A stretch of DNA of 64,000 nt. Source: Prevotella sp. (GTDB lineage: Bacteria; Bacteroidota; Bacteroidia; Bacteroidales; Bacteroidaceae). Position 1 is the first letter of the stretch; the number at the start of each line of letters is the position of its first letter. Below the pieces are notes generated by a model. That model saw only the letters and a list, made by a program, of their open reading frames with translations, did not search any database and had not been told where the DNA came from. The stretch covers positions 1 to 64,000 of the forward strand of contig JAEETD010000005.1 in NCBI GenBank assembly GCA_016290175.1, in the 5' to 3' direction. Positions 41,448 to 50,088 of the stretch are shown piece by piece. Position numbers and translations under genes: made by a program.

Positions 41448-41453
41448 TGTCTG

Positions 41454-42233
41454 TTACTTACACATGATGCCTCGTTTGGTGTTCTCGAGGAACTGGATGA
41501 TGGTCTGTATCTCGGGGCTATCGGGCACCTGATCCTTGATCTGGTTGATGACATCGAAGACGCTTGTCTTTCCGTGGAACAGCAGACGGTAGGCGTTAGC
41601 AATGTGCTTCTGCACCTTCTCGTTGATACCGGCCTCACGCATCATCGTGTTGTTGGGACCTCCGTATTCGAGGGGCTTACCGCCTACGATGACGAAGGGC
41701 GGGATGTCCTGCGAGAAGGTGGTTCCGGCCTGTATGAGGGCCAGACGGCCCACGCGGGTGTTGGCATTCTGGATGGCGGAGCTGGAGAAGATCGCACCGT
41801 TGTGGATCTCGCAGTCGCCCGCAATCTTCACACCATAACCGAATACACAGTGGTCGCCCACAACGGTATCATGGCTGATATGCGTGCCTTCGAGCAGGAA
41901 GTTGTTGTTGCCGATCTTCGTCACACCGTCGCGGTGGGTTCCGCGGTTGATGACCACATTCTCACGGATGATATTGTTGTCGCCAATCTCCACATACGAT
42001 TTCTCGCCACGGAAGTTGAAGTCCTGTGGCAGGGCGGCGATGACGGAGCCCTGGTGGATCTTGTTGTTCTTGCCAATACGTGAACCGTCGCAGATGGAGA
42101 CGAAGGGGAAGATTATGCAGTTGTCGCCTATCTCCACATCATCCTCGATATATACGAAGGGGAATATCTTGCAGTTGTTGCCGATTTTCGCCTTTGGGCT
42201 GATCTCGGCCTTTGGACTAATTTCGCTTGCCAT
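41454..42233 (-). CDS. LpxA-like acyltransferase (hexapeptide repeat)
   Basis: 259 aa. Starts MASEISPKAEISPKAKIGNN and consists of about eight left-handed beta-helix turns to residue 190, then a helical C-terminus. QDFNFRGEKSYVEIGDNNIIRENVVINRGT and LLEGTHISHD match the acyl-ACP:UDP-GlcNAc O-acyltransferase pattern, including the catalytic His. The later turn that usually reads GHV...GG...HQF is divergent (AGDCEIHNGAIFSSSAIQ), so the donor chain or acceptor may differ from classical LpxA. First step of lipid A synthesis is the likely role. The TTG nine bases upstream is an alternative start. Confidence 0.75.
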   Translation of the reverse strand: MASEISPKAEISPKAKIGNNCKIFPFVYIEDDVEIGDNCIIFPFVSICDGSRIGKNNKIHQGSVIAALPQDFNFRGEKSYVEIGDNNIIRENVVINRGTHRDGVTKIGNNNFLLEGTHISHDTVVGDHCVFGYGVKIAGDCEIHNGAIFSSSAIQNANTRVGRLALIQAGTTFSQDIPPFVIVGGKPLEYGGPNNTMMREAGINEKVQKHIANAYRLLFHGKTSVFDVINQIKDQVPDSPEIQTIIQFLENTKRGIMCK

Positions 42234-42237
42234 AATT

Positions 42238-42265
42238 ATCAATGTTCAATATTCAATGTTCAATC
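42238..42265. repeat. Heptamer array, lpxA-like/tolC-like junction
   Basis: Units ATCAATG, TTCAATA, TTCAATG, TTCAATC. Spans the junction including the stop codon of the channel gene. Confidence 0.8.
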
Positions 42266-43643
42266 ACTTTGCACCGCCACCGAGGGCCTGATAGAGATTC
42301 ACCACTGCCTGCATCTTGTTGAACTGGTCGGTAACCTCGTTGATCTCGGCATTGAGGAGGTTGGACTGGGCAGAGATGACCTCGAGGTAAGTGGTGTTGC
42401 TGGAGGATTCCATCAACTTGCGGGTGTCCTCGACATTCTGCTTGAGCACAGCCACGCGCTTGCCGTCGAGTTCCACCTTCTCAGCATAGGAGTTGTAGGA
42501 GACGAGGGCGTTCGACACCTCGTTGCCAGCCTTGTAGATGGCGTTCTGCCAGTTGTTGTAGGCCTGCTCATACTTGTCCTTAGCCACCTTCAAGCCAGCC
42601 ACAATCTGTCCGTGCTGGAAGATGGGCTGCACCAGGCTTCCTACGGCCGAGAGAAGCCACTTGCCAGGATTCACCATACCGTTCTGATTAGTAAAGGCAG
42701 CACTACCCGTCACGGTGATGTTCGGATAGAAGCGGCTGCGGGCCGTCTCCACATCATAGAAGCATTGTGCCAGCGACATCTCGTAGGAGTGGACATCAGC
42801 ACGGTTGTTCAGCATCTGGATACCCACGCCTGCAGCAAGATCCTGAGGCAGGCTCTGTCCTGCAAATGTGCCGCGCTTGATGGTCTGTCCGGGCTGGCCA
42901 AGCAGCAGCGAGAGCGAGTTCTCCATCTCTCGGATCTGACGCTGCAGGTCCACCTTCTGTGCCTGCACCTGATAGTAGGCGGCCTCAGCACTCTGCACGG
43001 CCGTAGAGCGATAGCCCACACGGTTCTCGTGCATGAACTTCATCTTGTCCCAGGTGTCCTTCGTCAGCTGCTCCATATCGTTGCTGATCTCCACCTGACG
43101 GTCGAGCATCAACAGCGTGTAATAGAGATTGGCGATGCCCGAGATGATGTTGCACTTCACCACCGTCTGATAGTCCTTGGTGGCGATGAGCTGCATCTGT
43201 GCCGAACGCTTCACGCTGAGCAGGTTGCCGAAGAGGTCGACGTTCCAGCTGGCAGAGATGGGCAGCGTATAGGCCTTGGTGGCAGCAGCCCCGTCGAACG
43301 ACGAGAGCGTTCCCTGCGCATTGATACCCACCGACGGCAGGAAGGCGAGCTTGGCCACCTTCAGGGCCTCTTCCACCATGTGCACGTTGAGGGCAGCATT
43401 CAGCAGGTCGGGGTTGTTGTCGAGTCCCTGCTGGATGAGAGCCTGGAGCTGCGGGTCGGTAAAGACGGTGCGCCAGGGCATATTGCCGAACGACGTGGTA
43501 TCGGTCACGGCGAGCGTGTCCGTCAGCGACACCGGGTCGCGCACAATGCCGTCGGTCTTCACTTCCGGACGCTCGTACTTATTATAGAGTCCGCAGCCCG
43601 ACAGCAGCAGTGCTGTAATAGACATTAATACTATTTTCTTCAT
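42264..43643 (-). CDS. Outer-membrane efflux channel (TolC/NodT type)
   Basis: 459 aa. Signal peptide with lipobox LLLSGC (about Cys17), two repeats of the outer-membrane efflux domain built of long amphipathic helices (about 85-260 and 280-455). The stretch LSQLLGQPG-like LSLLLGQPGQTIKRG and the late YLEVISAQSNLLNAEIN are typical. It forms the trimeric exit duct for the RND pump encoded next to it. Third gene of the operon 48199 to 42264. Confidence 0.92.
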   Translation of the reverse strand: MKKIVLMSITALLLSGCGLYNKYERPEVKTDGIVRDPVSLTDTLAVTDTTSFGNMPWRTVFTDPQLQALIQQGLDNNPDLLNAALNVHMVEEALKVAKLAFLPSVGINAQGTLSSFDGAAATKAYTLPISASWNVDLFGNLLSVKRSAQMQLIATKDYQTVVKCNIISGIANLYYTLLMLDRQVEISNDMEQLTKDTWDKMKFMHENRVGYRSTAVQSAEAAYYQVQAQKVDLQRQIREMENSLSLLLGQPGQTIKRGTFAGQSLPQDLAAGVGIQMLNNRADVHSYEMSLAQCFYDVETARSRFYPNITVTGSAAFTNQNGMVNPGKWLLSAVGSLVQPIFQHGQIVAGLKVAKDKYEQAYNNWQNAIYKAGNEVSNALVSYNSYAEKVELDGKRVAVLKQNVEDTRKLMESSSNTTYLEVISAQSNLLNAEINEVTDQFNKMQAVVNLYQALGGGAK

Positions 43644-43661
43644 ATATTTCTTTTTCTTAAA

Positions 43662-43718
43662 CCACGAATTTCACTAATTTCACTAATTATTAATTCGTTT
43701 AATTCGCGTAATTCGTGG
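43662..43718. repeat. Nonamer repeat hairpin in RND operon
   Basis: Arms CCACGAATT (43662-43670) and AATTCGTGG (43710-43718) pair. Between them are repeated ATTTCACTA and TTTAATTCG words of about 9 bases. It fills the gap between the pump and channel genes and could set their relative expression. Confidence 0.75.
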
Positions 43719-43724
43719 TCGTTA

Positions 43725-46700
43725 TTACTTCTCTAATTCGTAGTCTTCGGGGTTTGAATGTGCATACTGGGTCAGTTCGGCAGCCACCTCCGGGTTCTCC
43801 TCGTCCTCGAACTTCATCGGACGGAACTTCTCCTGTAAAGACTGGAAGATGACGAAGAGCGTGGGCACGACGAAGATCTGCAGCAGCGTACCGATGAGCA
43901 TACCACCCACGGCAGCGGCTCCCAGCGTCTGGTTACCGTTCTTACCTACACCCGAGGCGAACATCATCGGCAGCAGACCGATGACCATAGCCAGTGACGT
44001 CATCAGAATAGGACGCAGACGGGCGGCAGCACCCAGCACGGCCGACCACGAGATGGCCATACCCGTCTCGCGGCGCTCAAGGGCGAACTGCACAATCAGG
44101 ATGGCGTTCTTGGCCAACAGTCCGATCAGCATGATGAGCGAGATCTGCATGTAGATATCGTTGGCGTGGCCGAACATCATCGTGAAGAGGAAACAGCCAG
44201 CCAGTCCGAAAGGTACGGAGAAGATCACACACAACGGCAGGATGTAGGACTCGTACTGTGCGGAGAGGATGAGGTAGATGAAGATGATACACAACAGGAA
44301 GATGATACCCGTAGTGTTCGAAGCCTTGGCCTCCTCACGCGTCAGACCGGAGTAGTCGTAGGTATAGCCAGCGGGCAGAATATTCTCACCGATCTCCTCT
44401 ACAGCCTTGATGGCCTCACCGGTAGAATAGCCGTCAGCTACGGTGGCTGTCACGTTGATCGACGTAAACAGATTGAAGCGGTTGATATTGGTCGGGCCAT
44501 AGACACGCTCCAGATTACAGTACTCCTGAATGGGCGCCATGCCCGCAGGCGTACGTACATATATATTATTAAGCGACTCTTCAGTCATGCGGGTCTCGGG
44601 CGAAGCCTGGATCATCACACGGTAGAGTTTACCGTAAGCATTGAAGTTCGAGGCATAGAGGCCACCATAATAACCTTGCAACGTAGTGAGGATCGTAGAG
44701 GGCGAGATACCGCTCTGCTTACACTTAGCCACATCGACGTGAACCATATACTGCGGATAACTCGGGTTGTAGGAAGTCTGAGCCATCTGGATTTCGGGGC
44801 GCTTGTTGAGCTCAGCGATGAAATCCTTTGTGATATCAAAGAATCGGTTCAGATCACCACCAGTACGGTCCTGCATTACCAGCGACACACCGCTATTGGC
44901 TGAGAAGCCGGGAATCATAGGCGGTGAGAATGCCAGGATGCTGGCATCTTTGATATGGGCCGTCTTGATGAAAATCTGAGCCACCACACCATCGGCACTC
45001 ATCGGGTCGAGGAAGAAACGGTATATACCGTCGCCCTGCCACAATCCCGATAACTTCCACCAGAATCCCCTCTGACGCTCAGAGAAAGGCTTCAGTTTCA
45101 GGATAAATGTGGCCTGGTCACTACCGGCACCGGCGATGAAGTTATAACCCTGAATCTGCTCGCGGCTCTGGATGGCGGGGTCGGCTGCAAGAATCTTGTC
45201 CACCTCGTCAATGACCTGACGGGTGCGCGCCACAGAGGTGGCTGGCGGCATAGAGATGGTACAGAACAGCGTACCTGTATCCTCAGACGGCACCAGACCT
45301 GTCTTCGTGGTAACGAATGTCGTAGCCAGCACGGCGATACCAACAATCACGGCAATACCGATGGCCAGCGGCTTACGCACCAATTTCTCCACACGGGTCT
45401 TGTACTTGCCCAGCACCTTGTCGTAGGCAGTGTTGAACGAGGCGTGGAAACGGTCAATCATCGACATCTTCTTCTCATGGCCGTTCTCGTCGTGGGGTTT
45501 CAGGAAGATGGCACAGAGGGCTGGCGACAGCGTCAGGGCGTTCAATGCCGAGATGAAGATAGAGACGGCCATCGTCACACCGAACTCACGGTAGAACGAA
45601 CCGCTTGTGCCACCGATGAACGACACGGGGATGAACACCGAGGCCATCACAAGCGTGATGGAGATGATGGCACCCGAAATCTCGTTCATAGCATCGATAG
45701 AGGCCGTCAGTGTCGACTTATAGCCCTGATCCAACTTCGCGTGGACGGCCTCCACCACCACGATGGCATCGTCAACCACGATGGCAATGGCCAAGAGCAA
45801 AGCCGACAGCGTCAGCAGGTTGATGGAGAATCCAAACACGTTCAGGAAGAAGAACGTACCGATCAACGATACCGGCACGGCAATCAGCGGGATGAGTGTC
45901 GAGCGCCAGTCCTGCAGGAACACGTAGATGACGAGGAACACGAGTACCAACGTGAAGAACAGCGTGAATACCACCTCTTCGATAGAGGCATAGAGGAACT
46001 CAGTCACATCGTAGTTGATCTTATAGGTCATGCCCGGGGGGAACAGCTTAGCTTGTTCCTCCAACTCGGCCTTCACCTGCTTGGCAATCTCGTTGGCGTT
46101 AGAACCGGCAATCTGCTGTACCATACCCATCACAGAGGGCAGGTTGTTGTTTCTCATCGAGACACTGTACTGCTGACCGCCGAGTTCAATCTTGGCCACA
46201 TCCTTCAGCTTCAGCGTCGTTCCGTCACCCTTGCTCTGGATGATGATGTCGCCGAACTCCTCGGGGGTCTTCAGACGACCGGTATAGCGCAATGAGTATT
46301 CATAGGCCACATTGGCATCCTCACCAAACTTACCCGGAGCGGCCTCAATGTTCTGCTCAGCCAGTACGCCGCTGATGTCAGAAGGCATCAGGTTGTACTG
46401 CTTCATCACGTCGGGCTTCAGCCAGATACGCATCGAATAGGTCTTCAGACCCGGGCTCTGCACGTCGCCCACACCCTGAATACGCTTGAGGGCGGGGATG
46501 ATGTTGATGTTGTTATAGTTCGTCAGGAACTGGTCGTCGTAACGGCCGTCCTCAGAGGTCAGGGAGAACATCAGCACCTGCGAAGTCTGACGCTTCATCA
46601 CGGTCACACCGACACGCGTCACCTCGGCAGGCATCAGCGCCATCGCCTGCTGCACACGGTTCTGCACGTTCACAGCACACATATCGGCATTCATACCCTG

Positions 46701-46985
46701 GCGGAACAGAATGCTCAGCTGAGCCGATCCTGAAGAGGCGGTCGACGAGATATAGTCCATACCCTCCACACCGTTGATACTCTCTTCCAACGGCACAATC
46801 ACGGAGTTCTTCACCGTCTCCGCATCGGCACCAGGATAACTGGTGAACACCGCAACGGTTGGCGGTGCAATATCCGGATACTGCTCGATAGGCAGTGATA
46901 CCAGTCCGATAAAGCCCAGCAAGACGATGAGGATAGAGATCACCGTCGACAGCACCGGGCGTTTGATAAAATTCGTAAAAGTCAT
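43725..46985 (-). CDS. RND multidrug efflux pump (HAE-1 type)
   Basis: 1086 aa. Start FTNFIKRPVLSTVISILIV, porter PGADAETVKNSV, TM4 region LLAIAIVVDDAIVVVEAVHAKLD with the proton-relay Asp pair, FIGGTSGSFYREFG, and C-terminal RLRPILMTSLAMVIGLLPMM. An insert near residue 640 (SERQRGFWWKLSGLWQGDG) and a longer acidic C-terminal tail distinguish it from the pump at 20.8 kb. Middle gene of a complete adaptor-pump-channel operon. Confidence 0.95.
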   Translation of the reverse strand: MTFTNFIKRPVLSTVISILIVLLGFIGLVSLPIEQYPDIAPPTVAVFTSYPGADAETVKNSVIVPLEESINGVEGMDYISSTASSGSAQLSILFRQGMNADMCAVNVQNRVQQAMALMPAEVTRVGVTVMKRQTSQVLMFSLTSEDGRYDDQFLTNYNNINIIPALKRIQGVGDVQSPGLKTYSMRIWLKPDVMKQYNLMPSDISGVLAEQNIEAAPGKFGEDANVAYEYSLRYTGRLKTPEEFGDIIIQSKGDGTTLKLKDVAKIELGGQQYSVSMRNNNLPSVMGMVQQIAGSNANEIAKQVKAELEEQAKLFPPGMTYKINYDVTEFLYASIEEVVFTLFFTLVLVFLVIYVFLQDWRSTLIPLIAVPVSLIGTFFFLNVFGFSINLLTLSALLLAIAIVVDDAIVVVEAVHAKLDQGYKSTLTASIDAMNEISGAIISITLVMASVFIPVSFIGGTSGSFYREFGVTMAVSIFISALNALTLSPALCAIFLKPHDENGHEKKMSMIDRFHASFNTAYDKVLGKYKTRVEKLVRKPLAIGIAVIVGIAVLATTFVTTKTGLVPSEDTGTLFCTISMPPATSVARTRQVIDEVDKILAADPAIQSREQIQGYNFIAGAGSDQATFILKLKPFSERQRGFWWKLSGLWQGDGIYRFFLDPMSADGVVAQIFIKTAHIKDASILAFSPPMIPGFSANSGVSLVMQDRTGGDLNRFFDITKDFIAELNKRPEIQMAQTSYNPSYPQYMVHVDVAKCKQSGISPSTILTTLQGYYGGLYASNFNAYGKLYRVMIQASPETRMTEESLNNIYVRTPAGMAPIQEYCNLERVYGPTNINRFNLFTSINVTATVADGYSTGEAIKAVEEIGENILPAGYTYDYSGLTREEAKASNTTGIIFLLCIIFIYLILSAQYESYILPLCVIFSVPFGLAGCFLFTMMFGHANDIYMQISLIMLIGLLAKNAILIVQFALERRETGMAISWSAVLGAAARLRPILMTSLAMVIGLLPMMFASGVGKNGNQTLGAAAVGGMLIGTLLQIFVVPTLFVIFQSLQEKFRPMKFEDEENPEVAAELTQYAHSNPEDYELEK

Positions 46986-46986
46986 A

Positions 46987-47028
46987 TTTCTTACTTCTTA
47001 CATCTTACTTCTTACATCTCTTACTTCT
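46987..47028. repeat. Heptamer array, adaptor/pump junction
   Basis: TTTCTTA, CTTCTTA, CATCTTA, CTTCTTA and a partial unit. On the coding strand this is a purine-rich run before the pump ATG. Confidence 0.75.
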
Positions 47029-48199
47029 TCATCGCTCCAACGATGTCGCCGGCACTCATGGCCTTGGCCTGCTCATCAATCTTCTGCTGATACTTCTCAG
47101 GCGTGATGGGCACAATCTCCATACCGTCGTTCAGCTTGGTGATACCATTGGTCACATACTTGTCACCCACCTTCAGACCGTCGGTCACGATGTAGTTGTT
47201 ACCGTCGGTCTGCGGATCCACCTGGATCTCAGTATATTTTACCTTATTATCCTTACCTAAGGTATAGACGAACTTCTTGTTCTGCACCTCAGAGACACAT
47301 GCCTGCGGAATAATAATGGCATCGCTGTTGCTCTTCGGAATGATGATGGAGCCTGAGCCACCGCTCTTCAACAGCTTCTCAGGATTGGGGAAGAGGGCAA
47401 TCACCTGGATAGAACCCGTGGCGGGATCGATGACACCACTCATCTTCGTCACCTTACCTTCGTGGGCGTATACAGAACCGTCAGCCAGCTGCAGCTTCAC
47501 ATTAGGCAGGGCTCCCATAGCAGCCTTCTGGCCGCCCTCGGCCTGCGCCATAGCCAGCGCGTCCTTCTCCGTCAACGAGAAGTAGACCTCCATCTGCGAG
47601 TTGTTCGACACGGTGGTCAGCACCGAAGCGGTGTTCACCAAAGCACCTTTCTTAAAGGGCAGCGTACCTACCACACCAGCAGCGGGACTCTTCACATAGC
47701 AGAAGCTCAGCATCTCCTTGGCCGAAGCCAGACCGGCCTGAGCCAGAGCCAGAGCTGCCTTCGCACTCTCGTAGCTGTTGGTGGCCGACTGCAGTTCGAA
47801 GTCGCCGATCACCTTGTTCTCATACAATTTCTGGGCATTCTCAAACGACAGCTTCGACGTGTTGCACGAAGCCTGGGCCGTGTTCACCTGAGCCTGCGAC
47901 TGGCGCACCTGAGCCTGATAGGTCGCATTGTCGAGCACGAAGAGCACCTGTCCGGCACCCACCGTCTGACCTTCCTTCACATTAATCTGGGTAATAAAAC
48001 CCTGTACCTTCGGACAGATCTGCACGTCCTGCACACCCTTGATGGTAGCAGGATAAGTGGTCTGCATCTGGGTACTTGACGTTCCGACCGTCACGACCGG
48101 ATACTCATTGTCGCCAAACGTAGGGCGACCACCGCCGCCACCGCATGATGACAGCATCACTGCTGCGGCAGCAAACATCAAAAATTTGTTCTTTTTCAT
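47021..48199 (-). CDS. RND efflux adaptor (membrane fusion lipoprotein)
   Basis: 392 aa. Signal peptide with lipobox MLSSC followed by a Gly-rich spacer, then QICPKVQGFITQINVKEGQTVGAGQVLF (lipoyl half), helical hairpin (about 95-175) and SFCYVKSPAAGVVGTLPF, then beta-barrel. First gene of the second RND operon. Its leader and promoter region hold three copies of TTCCGAGG, a possible operator. Confidence 0.93.
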   Translation of the reverse strand: MKKNKFLMFAAAAVMLSSCGGGGGRPTFGDNEYPVVTVGTSSTQMQTTYPATIKGVQDVQICPKVQGFITQINVKEGQTVGAGQVLFVLDNATYQAQVRQSQAQVNTAQASCNTSKLSFENAQKLYENKVIGDFELQSATNSYESAKAALALAQAGLASAKEMLSFCYVKSPAAGVVGTLPFKKGALVNTASVLTTVSNNSQMEVYFSLTEKDALAMAQAEGGQKAAMGALPNVKLQLADGSVYAHEGKVTKMSGVIDPATGSIQVIALFPNPEKLLKSGGSGSIIIPKSNSDAIIIPQACVSEVQNKKFVYTLGKDNKVKYTEIQVDPQTDGNNYIVTDGLKVGDKYVTNGITKLNDGMEIVPITPEKYQQKIDEQAKAMSAGDIVGAMKK

Positions 48200-48251
48200 A
48201 CTTAAAACTATTTTGTTTAATACGTATCAAACCATTGTGCGCCCCGAAAAC

Positions 48252-48320
48252 TTCCGAGGTGCGCTGTAGTTTCCGAGGTGCAAAGTTACGAAAAATATAT
48301 CTAATGATATATTCCGAGGC
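48252..48320. promoter_or_regulatory. TTCCGAGG direct repeats at RND promoter
   Basis: TTCCGAGGTGC at 48252 and 48271, and TTCCGAGGC at 48312. The spacings of 19 and 41 are close to whole helical turns. They bracket the minus-strand -7 box TAACTTTG (48281-48288), as expected for a repressor or activator site. Confidence 0.4.
48281..48288 (-). promoter_or_regulatory. -7 promoter box, TAACTTTG
   Basis: TAACTTTG on the minus strand, about 80 bases before the adaptor gene of the second RND operon. Confidence 0.5.
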
Positions 48321-48403
48321 AGAGATTTTAACAAAGTTTATGAGGTCGTTCATACGCCTTTTTTCCAATAAACAGAATTTTTTGAGAATTATTATCATTT
48401 TAA

Positions 48404-48435
48404 TTTGGGCGGGTCGGAAAAAATTCGTAACTTTG
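48404..48435 (+). promoter_or_regulatory. Promoter TTTG-N20-TAACTTTG
   Basis: TTTG (48404-48407), 20 bases, TAACTTTG (48428-48435). Drives the arabinofuranosidase and probably tkt and rpiB. Confidence 0.7.
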
Positions 48436-48467
48436 TAGCCCAAAATTGTACAAAACCAATAAATGAC

Positions 48468-50060
48468 ATGAAGAAACTATTCATTTGCGCAACCATCGCA
48501 ATGGCTTTTGCCACAGGGGCAACGGCCGCAGAACAAGTGAAGGCTACTATCCATGCCGACAAGGCGGGAGCCAAGATCAACAAAGAGATTTACGGCCAGT
48601 TTTCTGAGCACCTGGGCAGCTGTATCTACGGCGGTCTCTGGGTGGGCGAGAACTCGAAGATTCCCAACATCAACGGCTATCGTAAGGACGTGTTCGAGGC
48701 CTTGAAGGCCCTGAAGGTGCCCGTATTGCGCTGGCCAGGCGGCTGCTTTGCCGATGACTACCACTGGATGGACGGTATCGGCCCGAAGGACCAGCGTCCC
48801 TCACTGCGTAACAACAACTGGGGCGGAACGATCGAGGACAACTCCTTCGGTACGCATGAGTTTCTGAACCTCTGTGAGATGCTCGACTGCGAGCCGTATA
48901 TCAGCGGTAACGTGGGTTCAGGTACGGTGAAGGAAATGGCGCAATGGGTAGAATATATGACCTCTGACGGTGACACCCCGATGGCCCGTCTGCGTCGTCA
49001 GAACGGTCGCGACAAGGCCTGGCACGTGAAATACTTCGGTATCGGCAATGAGGCCTGGGGCTGTGGCGGTAATATGACACCAGAGTATTATTCCGACGAG
49101 TTCCGCAAGTTCAACACCTACCTGCGCGACTATACGGGCAACAAGCTCTACCGTATCGGCTCGGGTGCCTCGGACTATGATTATAACTGGACAGAGGTGC
49201 TGATGGACAAGATCGGTGACAGGATGCAGGGTGTAAGCCTACATTATTATACTTGCTCGGGCTGGAGCGGTTCGAAGGGCTCAGCCACAAAGTTCGACAA
49301 CGACCAGTACTACTGGGCACTGGGCAAGTGTCTGGAGATTGAGGAGGTAATCAAGAAGCACAAGGCCATCATGGACGAGAAGGATCCGAAGGGAAAGATC
49401 GGTCTGCTGGTGGATGAGTGGGGCACCTGGTGGGACGAGGAGCCTGGCACCATTGCAGGCCACCTGTATCAGCAGAACGCCCTGCGCGATGCCTTCGTGG
49501 CTTCGCTGAGCCTGAACGTATTCCATAAGTATACAGACCGTGTGAAGATGGCTAACATCGCACAGATCGTGAACGTGCTGCAGTCGATGATCCTCACCGA
49601 CCAGGAGGGTACGGGCCACATGGTGCTGACACCCACCTACCACGTGTTCGAGATGTACACCCCGTTCCAGGAGGCTACCTATCTGCCCGTTGACCTCCAG
49701 AGCGAGGTGATGGCAGTGAGCAAGGCCTATTTCAAGGAGAAAGCCGACGCGAAGGATGCCGGCTACCGTCCCTGCCCCATGCTCTCGGCCTCAGCCGCCA
49801 AGACCAAGGACGGCAGCATCGTGCTCGCCATCACCAACGTAAGCCTCGACAAAGACCAGACGATTGCCTTCCAGCTGGATGGCTATCAGGCCAAGAGCGT
49901 CAGTGGTCGTATCCTCACCTCGAAGAACGTGGCCGACTACAATGACTTCCAGCACCCCAACGTGGTGGCTCCGAAGGTCTATAACGGTGCTCAGCTGAAG
50001 AAGAACGAGCTGACCGTGAACATTCCCGCAAAATCTATTATCGTACTGAATATCAAATAA
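48468..50060 (+). CDS. Alpha-L-arabinofuranosidase, GH51
   Basis: 530 aa from [11 protein letters not shown]; signal peptide to about residue 21. The acid/base Glu is in [12 protein letters not shown] and the nucleophile Glu in [16 protein letters not shown], both standard for GH51, and the C-terminal beta-sandwich follows. It releases arabinose from arabinan or arabinoxylan, here in the periplasm. The open frame extends to 48405 but would cover the promoter. Followed by transketolase and ribose-5-phosphate isomerase, which handle the pentose phosphates. Confidence 0.93.
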   Translation: MKKLFICATIAMAFATGATAAEQVKATIHADKAGAKINKEIYGQFSEHLGSCIYGGLWVGENSKIPNINGYRKDVFEALKALKVPVLRWPGGCFADDYHWMDGIGPKDQRPSLRNNNWGGTIEDNSFGTHEFLNLCEMLDCEPYISGNVGSGTVKEMAQWVEYMTSDGDTPMARLRRQNGRDKAWHVKYFGIGNEAWGCGGNMTPEYYSDEFRKFNTYLRDYTGNKLYRIGSGASDYDYNWTEVLMDKIGDRMQGVSLHYYTCSGWSGSKGSATKFDNDQYYWALGKCLEIEEVIKKHKAIMDEKDPKGKIGLLVDEWGTWWDEEPGTIAGHLYQQNALRDAFVASLSLNVFHKYTDRVKMANIAQIVNVLQSMILTDQEGTGHMVLTPTYHVFEMYTPFQEATYLPVDLQSEVMAVSKAYFKEKADAKDAGYRPCPMLSASAAKTKDGSIVLAITNVSLDKDQTIAFQLDGYQAKSVSGRILTSKNVADYNDFQHPNVVAPKVYNGAQLKKNELTVNIPAKSIIVLNIK

Positions 50061-50088
50061 ATAACATATTAATATAACACATTTCATT

